A DNA stretch of 64,000 nt, taken from contig NZ_LAHA01000003.1 of assembly GCF_002608075.1 (NCBI RefSeq), positions 65,702 to 129,701 on the forward strand. Reading direction: 5' to 3'. Position 1 is the first letter of the stretch, and the number at the start of each line of letters is the position of its first letter. The translations under genes were made by a program, and so were the position numbers. Positions 46,514 to 55,442 of this stretch are shown here, in pieces. The notes below the pieces were generated by a model, which searched no databases, was not told where the DNA came from, and saw only the letters and a program-made list of their open reading frames with translations. Source of the stretch: Nostoc linckia z4. GTDB lineage: Bacteria > Cyanobacteriota > Cyanobacteriia > Cyanobacteriales > Nostocaceae.

Positions 46514-47284
46514 TTACACTTGACTACTACTAAGCGTTGAACGTTGATTACTAAATCTCTCTCTGGTTAACTTTGTTTGTGACTGTGGAAGGTTGCTATT
46601 CAAAATTTCCATGTTAAAACGGTATCCCACATTGCGGATAGTCTGAATCAAGCTGGGTTGTCGGGGATCGAGTTCAACTTTTTTCCGCAGCGACAAAACG
46701 TGAGTATCAATGGTACGAGGGTTATCGATGGCATCAGGCCAAGCACGACGCAGCAATTCCGACCTACTCAGAGGCACTCCCCCGGCTTGTGCTAAAACGT
46801 ACAGTAAGCTAAATTCCTGGGGCGTTAAGTCAATGAACTCTCCTTGAAAGCGGACGCGGCGCTGAACTAAATCGATTTGCAAAGTACCATAATCCAAATA
46901 TGCTGGTGCAGTCGGTGTACGCTTACGGCGAATCAGTGCCTCTACCCGTGCTAAAAACTCTTGCATCCCAAAAGGTTTGCTCAAGTAATCATCTGCACCC
47001 GCCTTCAAACCTGCCACAACATCAGCTTCACTATTGCGGGCAGATAGCATTAAAATTAATGGCTGTTGCTGACGATGCAACCAACGACAAAATTCAATGC
47101 CGTCACCGTCAGGAAGATCGGCATCCAAAACCACGAGTGTTGGTTGATGGCTTAAAAATACTTCCCTTGCTTGATAAATACTGGCAGCTTGATGCACCCG
47201 GTATTCTAGTTGTTGCAAGTGCCAACCTAGCAACGACCTGAGATGGGGATTCCCTTCAATGATTTCTATACAAACCGAACCCAC
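46514..47284 (-). CDS. OmpR-family response regulator, GTG start
   Basis: 256 residues: a receiver domain (~4-120), then a winged-helix DNA-binding domain (~128-232; LTPQEFSLLYVLAQAGGVPL, RTIDTHVLSLRKKVE) and a 24-residue Ser/Arg-rich tail. The phosphoacceptor would be Asp54 in VVLDADLPDGDG, with Ser in LMLSARN and Lys in LSKPFG. The N-terminal acidic pair is weak: IIEGNP stands where VVDDDP is usual. No histidine kinase is adjacent. I do not assign it to a named regulator. Confidence 0.88.
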   Translation of the reverse strand: MGSVCIEIIEGNPHLRSLLGWHLQQLEYRVHQAASIYQAREVFLSHQPTLVVLDADLPDGDGIEFCRWLHRQQQPLILMLSARNSEADVVAGLKAGADDYLSKPFGMQEFLARVEALIRRKRTPTAPAYLDYGTLQIDLVQRRVRFQGEFIDLTPQEFSLLYVLAQAGGVPLSRSELLRRAWPDAIDNPRTIDTHVLSLRKKVELDPRQPSLIQTIRNVGYRFNMEILNSNLPQSQTKLTRERFSNQRSTLSSSQV

Positions 47285-47865
47285 GGTGGCAAGACCCCTT
47301 AGCGTCGATGACTTTCAAAGTAACAAGCCCATGTCTAAGGTTTTGTAGCCTTTGTTACTTCAATTGCTATTAGCTTTACATTTCCTCATAAAAAAAGTGC
47401 CAATATCTTTAATTTGTCCTTTACAAAAAGGCATTAGAAATATTCTTAAATTTTTGTTAAACTTATAAAAAGACTTGTGGAACTTATCAAAAGTTCTTCT
47501 AGCTTAAATATTCTGTTTTTTGATGGCTATGAGATCCAACAACCATAACCAAAATAGCGAATCCTTAACAAAAAAGCTTTCCAGCCTAATGGAAAACTGA
47601 TTCTTGAGGAAGAGATTTGGTGCTTACATCCATGAATATAGCACTAATAAAATCTCTCTGCTGGGAGGTCAAATCATAAAAATCCCTTAGCAGATCGCAA
47701 AAATAAGTGTTTTCTGGAATACGATTAAATTAGTCTGTAGCTACTAGGAGAGTACTACCCGAAGGACATATGTTTATTTTTAATTGATCCCAAAGTAAAA
47801 TTACACTTCACATTTGAACTTGAATCATTTACAATTCTCATTCCAAAGACATTAATACAGCAGTT
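47285..47865. other. Divergent spacer with a 5'-leader hairpin
   Basis: 581 bp. AAGTAACAA (near 47317) and TTGTTACTT (near 47352) form a perfect 9-bp stem, in the presumed leader of the response-regulator gene. The rest is AT-rich with no gene seen. Confidence 0.45.
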
Positions 47866-48114
47866 ATGCTCCAAGACACACAAACCATCCGCTATTACCA
47901 AAGACTCACTGACGCCTTCGTCGAGTTATGGAATCGCGGTTATCGTATGGATGATATGCGGATGTATTTGGATGGATATCTAGCCGCACTGCGACATGGC
48001 AACGCTATTGAACCTTATTTGATTCATCGTTTAGAAGAGGAAGCCAGCCGCTACTTGTACGATGCATCAAATTTTGAAATGCCGCAAGCGCAGCCACAAC
48101 CTGATTACTACTAA
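47866..48114 (+). CDS. Small conserved cyanobacterial protein (DUF6761-like)
   Basis: 82 residues: MLQDTQTIRYYQRLTDAFVE, then LWNRGYRMDDMRMYLDGYLA and HRLEEEASRYLYDASNFEMP. It is a strongly conserved-looking helical protein that I recall from many cyanobacteria, probably the DUF6761 family; function unknown. No membrane segment. It has a clear terminator 120 bp downstream. Confidence 0.78.
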   Translation: MLQDTQTIRYYQRLTDAFVELWNRGYRMDDMRMYLDGYLAALRHGNAIEPYLIHRLEEEASRYLYDASNFEMPQAQPQPDYY

Positions 48115-48235
48115 TATCGCTTGCTTGGTAATTAATAGTAACCGTAAATCAACGCAGATAATTATAGCATATTATTTGTATTGGTCAACGGGTTGTTGTG
48201 GTGTGAAATTTTGGAGATATTGTGTTGATAAAACT

Positions 48236-48284
48236 AATCCCCTCAGCCCTGTATTGGTCTTGCCAATGCGACTGAGGGGATTTT
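48236..48284 (+). terminator. Rho-independent terminator
   Basis: AATCCCCTCAG (48236-48246) pairs perfectly over 11 bp with CTGAGGGGATT (48272-48282), then TTT. The loop is about 25 nt and contains ATTGG/CCAAT, which extends pairing. Confidence 0.8.
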
Positions 48285-48293
48285 CGGCTATGG

Positions 48294-48424
48294 GGGTTGG
48301 GGAGATGGGGAGATGGGGAGATGGGGAGATGGGGAGATGGGGAGATGGGGAGAAAAATTGCTATGCTACCTTGTCCCCCTTGTCCCCCTTGTCTTCCTTG
48401 TCTTCTTCCCCATACCCAATGCTT
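48294..48424. repeat. GGGGAGAT / CCCCTTGT inverted repeat array
   Basis: Six or more GGGGAGAT units, the loop AAAAATTGCTATGCTACC, then CTTGTCCCC and TTGTCTTCC units. It ends at the stop codon of the glutaredoxin gene. Confidence 0.85.
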
Positions 48425-48746
48425 AGGAAGCTAATGCGACTTCTACCTTTTGCTGTAATTCCCCTTGTTGGTAGAGTTCAATCATAATGTCAGAACCGCC
48501 AATGAATTCACCATCAATATACACCTGGGGAAATGTCTGCCAGTTGGAGTATTCTTTAATTCCTTGACGGATTTCATCGTCTGCTAAAACGTTAACGGCC
48601 TCAAAAGGAACTCCCAAGCTATTGAGAATTTGGACAACATTGTTGGAGAAACCACACTGGGGCATTAACTTGGTTCCCTTAATGAAAACCAAAATCTTGT
48701 TATCTTCTACCAATTGATCGATTTTCTCTTTGAGTTCTGGTGTCAT
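48423..48746 (-). CDS. grxD: Monothiol glutaredoxin (Grx4/GrxD type)
   Basis: 107 residues. The CGFS active site (MPQCGFSNNVVQ) marks the monothiol class that ligates a 2Fe-2S cluster with glutathione and passes it to clients or BolA. TFPQVYIDGEFIGGSD forms the glutathione site. The ATG at 48746 (MTPELKEKIDQLV) is preferred over a frame extending to 48779. The BolA gene lies 129 bp upstream on the same strand. Confidence 0.94.
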   Translation of the reverse strand: MTPELKEKIDQLVEDNKILVFIKGTKLMPQCGFSNNVVQILNSLGVPFEAVNVLADDEIRQGIKEYSNWQTFPQVYIDGEFIGGSDIMIELYQQGELQQKVEVALAS

Positions 48747-48875
48747 GGTATTTATGTTTCCTAATATTGCACTGAACAATCAGGAATTAGGAGTAAAAAG
48801 TAAAAAATGTATTACTCCTAACTTTTGTACAGATGCAGCTAATGGCGTCTGTACTAATAACTCCTAACTTTATAT

Positions 48876-49133
48876 TTACGAAGCTGATTTTGCTTGCCAA
48901 GCTTCAGGAGTATATGTTTTTAGAGACAAAGCGTGAATTGCTTGACTCGATATTGCTTGTTGCAACGCACCATAAATTAATTGGTGCTGTTGCACTAGTC
49001 CTTTACCTGCAAAGTGCGATGAAACTACTGTCACCTGATAGTGGTCATTACCACCAGTCAAGTCTTGCACCTGAACTTGGGCGTCTGGCAGTTCCGCCAC
49101 AATCATTGCCTCAACCTGCTGTGGACTAATCAT
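48876..49133 (-). CDS. bolA: BolA family protein
   Basis: 85 residues with the BolA fold: [40 protein letters not shown] and a C-terminal helix. The [14 protein letters not shown] segment holds the conserved His proposed to help bind a shared 2Fe-2S cluster with CGFS glutaredoxins. Adjacency to grxD fits the known BolA-Grx4 partnership in iron-sulfur sensing. Confidence 0.92.
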   Translation of the reverse strand: MISPQQVEAMIVAELPDAQVQVQDLTGGNDHYQVTVVSSHFAGKGLVQQHQLIYGALQQAISSQAIHALSLKTYTPEAWQAKSAS

Positions 49134-49251
49134 CCCAATTCCTGAAAAAACCTACTCCTCTATTATTAGCAGATATAGAGTAAATCCCTATGCAATTTGC
49201 GTATGGGGCATGGGGCATGGGGTATAAATCAAATAGGATTCCTATAATCAA

Positions 49252-49374
49252 TAGACTTCTTGCATAAGTAGGGGAAAGGGTAAGGGGAAAGGGGGAAAGA
49301 TTTTGTGTTTTTCCTTTCCCCTTTAACCTTTCCGCTTTTCCCGACTTATGCAAAAAGCACTTTTGCAAGAGATA
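49252..49374. mobile_element. MITE-like element, copy 2
   Basis: Begins TAGACTTCTTGCATAAGT, as copy 1 at 26093 does, and ends TTGCAAGAGATATA, a variant of the same inverted end. Inside, AAGGGGAAAGGGGGAAAG pairs with TTTTCCTTTCCCCTTT. A second internal pair, CTTGCATAAGT and ACTTATGCAA, is more complete here than in copy 1. Confidence 0.72.
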
Positions 49375-49384
49375 TAATGCTTAT

Positions 49385-50731
49385 TTACAGTGTGTAGGTA
49401 AAATCTTCCACCAACATACCGGGAACTAAACCACCTCCTAGTTGACGACTTTCGTATGTTCCAACTTCAGGGATAAATTCTTGAAAAGTAGTCAAATCTA
49501 TGAGGTTTTCTCCCCAAAAGCGGTAGAGACTTTCATCAAAACGGAGGTTTTCAATGGGTGCGATAATTTCTCCGTTTTCTACCCAAAAACAAGCATAACG
49601 GGTCATCCCTGTGATTCTACCTGTTTGGCGATCGCTCCAATTCAAGTAATGCAAATTCGATACATATAATCCTGTATCTAAACTGGGAAGAATTTGTTCA
49701 AATACTAAATTACCAGGACTCACTTCTGGGGCACGTAACGTCTCTGAACCATTAGCACCATTGGCTATTTTTCCATATTCCTTAGCAGTACGAGAATTCA
49801 CTAGAGTGTTGACTAAATCTCCTTTTTCTATAATTGGTAACTCTAGGGCTGCGATTTCACCTAATTCATTAAATCGTGGTACTAATCCCCGTTGAAAATT
49901 TTCTTTTAAAGTGAATTTTGCAGACAGTTGTTTCTCTTGACGACATAAAGCAGCTAAAGAACTGTTGCCTTGTTGAATATCAGCTTCGCTGACAGAACCC
50001 CAAGAAAGCATCATTGATAAATCTGCAACAGCAGCAGGAGCAAAATAAGTTTTGTACTGTCCTCTTGGTAATTCTTTGGATGGACGAGAAAGGAGTTTTA
50101 ATTGTTTTTTTGCTTCATTGATTTTAGCTATGTATGCAGTTTTATCCCAATCGCTACCTGCAAACGTACCTTTAACTGCTTGCCCAGATGTAATAAATAA
50201 AGAATAATCTAAGGTAAAAGAATCAGTAGCAAACCAATGTTTTTGACCGCTAGAATCACCATAGGCTTTAATTACAACTCCCCCGGCATATATGCCAGTA
50301 AAATCTAGTTCGGAAATTAATTCTAGAACAGTGGTTACCACTGCTTCTTCTGGCAATAAATTTCCAGAATGGATTTCGCGACTAGTATTATTTCCTGAGG
50401 GCAAAACTAAATATGGATCGATGGGTAATAGAATTATTTCATCTCGTAGTTCTTGCAAAGCGCTATAAGCTAACTGCCAGTCTCTCTCCCAATTTCCAGT
50501 AAAGGGAAATTGTCGAAAACTACTGCGCTGGTCTTTCATCAAAGTTAGTTCGATCCAACCATCAGCAACATAACCAGTTTGTCGCACTTTTGCATGATTG
50601 AAACGAGTAAATTGACTGCGTTCGCTACTGAGCCTGACAGTGAATTCTTCATCTGTTGATTTTTTCAGAAGCAGAGTTTCAATCAATTGATTAAAGCTAA
50701 CTTCTAAAGTAGATAATTCCTCAAGTTTCAT
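49385..50731 (-). CDS. TldE/PmbA-like metalloprotease subunit
   Basis: 448 residues of the TldD/PmbA superfamily without the HExxxH metal site, as expected of the TldE (PmbA) partner. Features are RFNHAKVRQTGYVADGWIEL early and the C-terminal YLNWSDRQTGRITGMTRYAC, then the GGGLVPGMLVEDF end. With TldD it forms a heterodimeric protease known for maturing peptide products such as microcin B17 and degrading CcdA in E. coli. It lies 140 bp downstream of tldD. Confidence 0.88.
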   Translation of the reverse strand: MKLEELSTLEVSFNQLIETLLLKKSTDEEFTVRLSSERSQFTRFNHAKVRQTGYVADGWIELTLMKDQRSSFRQFPFTGNWERDWQLAYSALQELRDEIILLPIDPYLVLPSGNNTSREIHSGNLLPEEAVVTTVLELISELDFTGIYAGGVVIKAYGDSSGQKHWFATDSFTLDYSLFITSGQAVKGTFAGSDWDKTAYIAKINEAKKQLKLLSRPSKELPRGQYKTYFAPAAVADLSMMLSWGSVSEADIQQGNSSLAALCRQEKQLSAKFTLKENFQRGLVPRFNELGEIAALELPIIEKGDLVNTLVNSRTAKEYGKIANGANGSETLRAPEVSPGNLVFEQILPSLDTGLYVSNLHYLNWSDRQTGRITGMTRYACFWVENGEIIAPIENLRFDESLYRFWGENLIDLTTFQEFIPEVGTYESRQLGGGLVPGMLVEDFTYTL

Positions 50732-50762
50732 AGATATTACTATTAATATGGGATAGTTTAAA

Positions 50763-50862
50763 AATTAGGAGTGATGAGTGAGAAGTTATTAATTAAAGTT
50801 CAAAGAAAGTTTTTTAATTTCTAATTCCTAACTCTTAACTCCTAACTCCTCACTCTGAAATT
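50763..50862. repeat. GGAGTGA / CTCCTAACT inverted repeats
   Basis: Short tandem blocks of AGGAGTGATGAGTGAG and of AATTCCTAACTCTTAACTCC in inverted order between tldD and tldE. Same family as at 2901-3097. Confidence 0.65.
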
Positions 50863-50871
50863 TTTTATCTT

Positions 50872-52311
50872 TCAACTTCCTCCACCAAAAACTTCGACAT
50901 TAGCAAATACACAAACAGGAGAACCGTGTCCTACCCAAATAGCTTGATTTGGTTCTCCTTTGCCACAATATGGAGTACCGTACATTTCCCAGTTGTTGGC
51001 ATTTCCTACTTTAATTAAGCTATGCCAAAACTCTGGTGTTGTGGCGCGATAGTTGGGATTGCGGAGGGTTTTGGTAAATTTACCGTTTTCGATTAATTTG
51101 GCATATTCGCAACCAAATTGGAATTTATAACGGCGATCGTCAATTGACCAAGAACGATTAGATTCCATATAAACGCCATGTTCTATGCCACCAATAATGT
51201 CTTCAAAACCAGCGTCTAGAGGCTCTAAATTCAAGTTAGCCATACGGTCGATCGCTGGTCGATTCCACGAGGAAGCACGGGCACAGGCGACACCAGGTAC
51301 ACCTGCTCTAGCTTGACTCTCTAAGCTACCCAAACCGCGTTGCAGTACGCCTTCTTTGATTAAATACTCTCGTGTTGCCACAGCGCCGGTATCATCAAAG
51401 CCATAGCTGGCAAATTCACCAGGGACGGTGGGGTCAAAGGTAATATTCATTAAGGGCGAACCATATACTAGTTTGCCAAAATCACTTTTGCTGACAAAAC
51501 TGCCCCCGGCATAGTTTCGTTCATCTCCCAAAATGCGGTCAATTTCTAGGGGATGCCCGACACTTTCATGAATTTGCAGCATCATTTGGTCTGGCGCTAA
51601 AACTAAATTGGTACGGGTGCTTGGGCATTCTTCTGCTGTTAAAAGTTCTATTGCTTGTTCGCCAATTTGTCGTACCCGATGCCATAAATTCTCTTGTTTT
51701 AACAGTTCTAGCCCGCCTTGATAACAGTTTGCTTGAGCGCCGTTGTAGGTGCGTTGCTGTACAATTGGCCCATCTTGTGCAGTGGCTCCGTAATGAGTGC
51801 CGATGGATAGAAATTTTTGATAGACTTCCGAGCCATTGCTGCTGACAAACCATGACTCCTTCTCGTTTGTGCTGACACCAGCGATGGTTTGGACAATTTG
51901 GTCGTCAACTTTTAGAGTTTGGCAAATGCGAACTAATAAATCGTTGATTTCTCCAGGAGTTAAAGCATCCAATGACTCAAGGAATGGAGAGTTATATTCA
52001 CCAACGACTTTAGGGCGCTCAGTTTCACGGAAGGGATATATCCACCATTCACTAGCTGCTAGTGCCTGTTTATAGGCTATTTGGGCAGCAGCTTGTAAAG
52101 ATGGCAATTCTAGGGAGTTGGTAGCTGCATAACCTAAACAGCCATTCACTAAAACTTCTAGCATGGCTCCCACGGTAAAAGATTTACCGTTGGCTTGGGG
52201 TAAGCCATCACGCACTAAACGATTTGTAGAAGTTTCCTTAACAGCTCTGATACCAATCCAATCAGCAGGAATATCGAAACTAGCGATCGCTTTTTTGAGT
52301 TCAGACAACAT
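50872..52311 (-). CDS. TldD-like metalloprotease
   Basis: 479 residues. The zinc-binding HExxxH is present as LQIHESVGHPLEIDRILG, which separates it from its TldE neighbour. Other features are GGSFVSKSDFGKLVYGSPL, the RASSWNRPAIDRMANLNLEP block and a C-terminal IWVGHGSPVCVFANVEVFGG. No peptide precursor gene is visible nearby, so the substrate is unknown. Confidence 0.92.
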   Translation of the reverse strand: MLSELKKAIASFDIPADWIGIRAVKETSTNRLVRDGLPQANGKSFTVGAMLEVLVNGCLGYAATNSLELPSLQAAAQIAYKQALAASEWWIYPFRETERPKVVGEYNSPFLESLDALTPGEINDLLVRICQTLKVDDQIVQTIAGVSTNEKESWFVSSNGSEVYQKFLSIGTHYGATAQDGPIVQQRTYNGAQANCYQGGLELLKQENLWHRVRQIGEQAIELLTAEECPSTRTNLVLAPDQMMLQIHESVGHPLEIDRILGDERNYAGGSFVSKSDFGKLVYGSPLMNITFDPTVPGEFASYGFDDTGAVATREYLIKEGVLQRGLGSLESQARAGVPGVACARASSWNRPAIDRMANLNLEPLDAGFEDIIGGIEHGVYMESNRSWSIDDRRYKFQFGCEYAKLIENGKFTKTLRNPNYRATTPEFWHSLIKVGNANNWEMYGTPYCGKGEPNQAIWVGHGSPVCVFANVEVFGGGS

Positions 52312-52453
52312 AATTTAAGGAATGGGGAATAGGGCATGGGGCATGGGGCATGGGGCATTGAGCATTGAGCATTGGGGAGTTGGGAGTTGGGAGTTAGGAG
52401 TTAAAAATTATTCTCCTTGTCTCGCTTGTCTACCTTGTCTCCCTTGTCTTTCT
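52312..52453. repeat. GGGGCAT / GGGAGTT / CTTGTCT repeat array
   Basis: GGGGCATGGGGCATGGGGCA, GAGCATTGAGCATT, GGGAGTTGGGAGTT and finally CCTTGTCTCGCTTGTCTACC, between tldD and cysS. Confidence 0.8.
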
Positions 52454-53929
52454 CTAATTTCTATGCCAACGTGTGCCTTCACGGCTATCAATTAGCGTAA
52501 TACCTTGGGCTTGCAATTCGTTGCGAATGCGATCGCTTTCGGCAAAATCTCTGGCTTGACGTGCTGCTTGTCTTTGTTGAATTTTTGCGTCAATTTCTGC
52601 ATCGCTTAAACCTTGTATTGTGGAAGTTTCTGCTTCTGGTTTGGCTTCTAAACCCAATACTCCAGCTAATGTGACTAGTGTTTGCCATTGGTGTTGTAAC
52701 TCTTGTGGCGGTGTTTCGGTTTTGCCTTGATGCACAAGAATATTTCCTTGACGTTGGAGTTCTTTTGCCAATTCAAACAGCACTGTTAAGCCACCAGGAA
52801 AATTAAAGTCATCATTGACGAGTTCTTGGAAACGCTCAACGTGTGAATTTTGGATTTTAAATTTTGGATTTTGGATTGGGGAATTTTCTCGATTTTCTAA
52901 TTCCCAGCCAAGTTGTTTGCCGTATTGGTAGCCAAAAAGTAAACCTGCTTTTAGGGTGTGCCAAGCGTTTGTTTTATCTGCGATCGCTTCGTCGGTAAAA
53001 TCGATGGGTGTGCGATATTGGGCTGTTAGCACTAATAAGCGCACTGCCATCGGGTCAACTCCTCGATCCAGCAATTCTCGAATGGTGATAAAGTTGCCCA
53101 AGGATTTAGACATTTTTTCACCATCAACTTTCACCATGCCGTTATGCAACCAGTAACGTGCTAGGGGTTTTCCTGTGACAGCCTCGGATTGAGCAATTTC
53201 GTTTTCGTGGTGGGGAAAAATTAAGTCAGCACCGCCAGCGTGAATATCTATGGTATCACCCAAGCGATCGCGCACCATGGCCGAGCATTCAATGTGCCAC
53301 CCCGGACGCCCCGCACCCCAAGGTGACTTCCAAGCTGGTTCTCCTGGTTTTGCTGCTTTCCACAAAGCAAAATCAAAGGGGTCTTTCTTTTTCTGGTATT
53401 CTGGATCTTCGACGTTGACGCGATCGCTAGCTCCGGCTTGCATATCTTCTAACTTGCGTCCGGAAAGCTTGCCATACTCAGAAAACTGCCGCACTGCATA
53501 ATACACATCGCCGTCAGCAGGGTAAGCAAAACCTTTATTTTCTAAATCGTGAATTAAGCGCAAAATTCCATTCATTGTATGAGTAGCACGGGGATATTCA
53601 TCCGCTTCTTTGATTCCCAAGCGTGCCATGTCCTCAAAATATGCTTTGATAAAGCGATCGGCTACGGCTTCCATTGATGAATGCTCAGCACAGGCTCGAT
53701 TGAGAATTTTGTCATCAATATCAGTAAAATTTTGAATATAACGTACTTCATAGCCGATAAACTGGAGGTATCGACGTACTACATCCCAAACAATGCAAGC
53801 TCTGGCATGACCCAAATGGCAATAATCATATACCGTCACGCCGCAGTAATACATCTTAACCTTGCCTGGTTCCACTGTTTCAAACGGTTCTTGACGACGG
53901 GTGAGGGTATTGTATAGGGTTAGGGTCAT
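52454..53929 (-). CDS. cysS: Cysteinyl-tRNA synthetase
   Basis: 491 residues from the ATG at 53929. Class I signatures are YYCGVTVYDYCHLGHAR (HIGH-type, with a zinc Cys) and [10 protein letters not shown]. Zinc-ligand motifs (HIECSAM, HHENE) are intact. Near residues 348-361 the chain reads SPIQNPKFKIQNSH, encoded by a run of ATTTTGGAT repeats: an in-frame insertion at the start of the anticodon-binding region. The C-terminus (WHRN) is usual. Monocistronic. Confidence 0.96.
   Translation of the reverse strand: MTLTLYNTLTRRQEPFETVEPGKVKMYYCGVTVYDYCHLGHARACIVWDVVRRYLQFIGYEVRYIQNFTDIDDKILNRACAEHSSMEAVADRFIKAYFEDMARLGIKEADEYPRATHTMNGILRLIHDLENKGFAYPADGDVYYAVRQFSEYGKLSGRKLEDMQAGASDRVNVEDPEYQKKKDPFDFALWKAAKPGEPAWKSPWGAGRPGWHIECSAMVRDRLGDTIDIHAGGADLIFPHHENEIAQSEAVTGKPLARYWLHNGMVKVDGEKMSKSLGNFITIRELLDRGVDPMAVRLLVLTAQYRTPIDFTDEAIADKTNAWHTLKAGLLFGYQYGKQLGWELENRENSPIQNPKFKIQNSHVERFQELVNDDFNFPGGLTVLFELAKELQRQGNILVHQGKTETPPQELQHQWQTLVTLAGVLGLEAKPEAETSTIQGLSDAEIDAKIQQRQAARQARDFAESDRIRNELQAQGITLIDSREGTRWHRN
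52845..52888. repeat. ATTTTGGAT repeats inserted in frame in cysS
   Basis: ATTTTGGATTTTAAATTTTG then GATTTTGGATTGGGG. This is the complement of the ATCCAAA unit found between rpsL and rpsG. It encodes IQNPKFKIQN. Confidence 0.8.
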
Positions 53930-54073
53930 AATCAACTAATGCTGAAATAGAGAGATACGCAATAATAAAGTAAGCAACTGGGATGACAGTCCAGCATCCC
54001 TATGCTAGTACAGCACGGCAGAAATAAACAGACCATTAAAAATGGTGCAAAAGCCGAAGATACAATTATGCGT

Positions 54074-54150
54074 GACTTTTGTACAGACGCAATTAACGCG
54101 TCTCTACTTTTGACTTTTGTACAGACGCGATGAATCGAGTCTCTACTTTT
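54074..54150. repeat. Two tandem 38-bp repeats
   Basis: The unit GACTTTTGTACAGACGC plus AATTAACGCGTCTCTAC appears twice in tandem, with a third diverged copy near 48824-48852. Each unit contains the short palindrome AGACGC/GCGTCT. It lies upstream of the CobW gene. Confidence 0.8.
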
Positions 54151-54206
54151 GTTTTCTGGACTATCTGCGCTACATTACTATTTTTGATTTTTTTGATAAC
54201 AGCGCT

Positions 54207-55313
54207 ATGCAATCAGCAGCTACTTCCGAATCTCAGGCAATGGATACACCGAAACAAGGAATGCCAGTAACAATTATCACGGGTTTCCTTGGTAGTGGTA
54301 AAACGACTTTACTTAATCATATCCTTAATAACCAACAGGGTTTAAAGACCGCTGTTTTAGTGAATGAGTTTGGTGAAATCGGCATCGACAACGAGCTAAT
54401 CGTTTCCACTGGTGAGAACATGGTGGAACTAAATAATGGTTGTATCTGCTGCACTATTAATAATGATTTAGTAGATGCAGTTTACAAAGTTTTAGAACGC
54501 CAAGAAAATTTAGATTACTTAGTAGTTGAAACAACTGGACTGGCAGATCCACTACCAGTAGCCCTGACATTTTTGGGTACAGAATTGCGGGATCTAACTC
54601 GCTTAGATTCAATTATCACCGTTGTAGATGCGGCAAATTACAGCTTAGATTTGTTTAATTCCCAAGCAGCATACAGCCAGATTGCCTACGGTGATGTAAT
54701 TATTCTGAATAAAACAGATTTGGTTGATGAAGCTACTTTGAATGAATTAGAGAGGAAAATTAACGAAGTTAAAGAAGAAGCAAGAATTCTCCGTACCACG
54801 CGATCGCAAGTGCCACTGCCATTAATTCTCAGTGTCGGTCTGTTTGAGTCTGATAAATATTTTGACACAGCAGCAGATCAACACGACCATCACGACCATC
54901 ACGACCACCACGACCACGACCACTCAACGTGCGGTCATGACCATCACGACCATGACCACGACCACCACCATCACCATCACTCAGACCATTTAGAAAATGA
55001 TGGCTTCACTTCCATTTCTTTCCAGAGTGACAAACCTTTGTCTATTAGGAAGTTTCAGTATTTCTTAGATAACCAACTGCCATCAAGCATCTTCCGAGCC
55101 AAGGGGATTATGTGGTTTGATGAAAGTCCGAAGCGTCATATTTTCCACCTCTGTGGTAAACGCTTCACCTTGGATGATGATGATTGGCAAGGTCAACCCA
55201 AAAACCAACTAGTGCTGATTGGTCAAAATCTGGATCGTGAAACTTTAATTGCTCAAATCGAAAACTGCGTTTGCTTACCTTCTAATAGTCGCGGTAAAGG
55301 GTTTGGCAAATAA
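54207..55313 (+). CDS. CobW/COG0523 GTPase with His-rich metal-binding loop
   Basis: 368 residues of the G3E metallochaperone GTPase family. It has Walker A GFLGSGKTTLLNHIL (26-34), the metal-binding CICC motif at residues 79-82 (NNGCICCTINND), TTGLADPLPV, and NKTDLVD for guanine specificity. Residues ~224-261 are a His/Asp-rich loop (DHHDHHDHHDHDHS and a six-His run) that would bind Zn, Ni or Co. Its role is probably zinc homeostasis or cofactor insertion. The frame is open to 54117 through repeat sequence; the ATG at 54207 fits the family. Confidence 0.92.
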   Translation: MQSAATSESQAMDTPKQGMPVTIITGFLGSGKTTLLNHILNNQQGLKTAVLVNEFGEIGIDNELIVSTGENMVELNNGCICCTINNDLVDAVYKVLERQENLDYLVVETTGLADPLPVALTFLGTELRDLTRLDSIITVVDAANYSLDLFNSQAAYSQIAYGDVIILNKTDLVDEATLNELERKINEVKEEARILRTTRSQVPLPLILSVGLFESDKYFDTAADQHDHHDHHDHHDHDHSTCGHDHHDHDHDHHHHHHSDHLENDGFTSISFQSDKPLSIRKFQYFLDNQLPSSIFRAKGIMWFDESPKRHIFHLCGKRFTLDDDDWQGQPKNQLVLIGQNLDRETLIAQIENCVCLPSNSRGKGFGK

Positions 55314-55325
55314 AGGGACTTCCAA

Positions 55326-55370
55326 ATACTGTTGACTGTTGACGGTTGACAGTTAACAGTCAAGGTTTAT
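55326..55370. repeat. TTGACTGTTGAC inverted repeat
   Basis: TTGACTGTTGACGGTTGAC faces AGTTAACAGTCAA. It follows the CobW gene and may act as a terminator. Related TCAACCG heptamers occur at 55985-56018. Confidence 0.6.
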
Positions 55371-55442
55371 TTTTTGAGTTCCCTCAGATGCGTGATAATT
55401 TAGCGATCGCATTATCATCTCATCTGAACCTCATAATTTTTT

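Noticed and set aside
48062..48487. 141-residue frame overlapping terminator and repeat array
   Set aside because: It runs through a terminator hairpin and GGGGAGAT repeats and overlaps grxD on the opposite strand.
49126..49368. 80-residue frame upstream of bolA
   Set aside because: Lies almost entirely in MITE copy 2 and GGGGCAT repeats.
54117..54206. 30-residue N-terminal extension of the CobW GTPase
   Set aside because: TTG-initiated and encoded by the tandem 38-bp repeat; family N-terminus fits ATG 54207.
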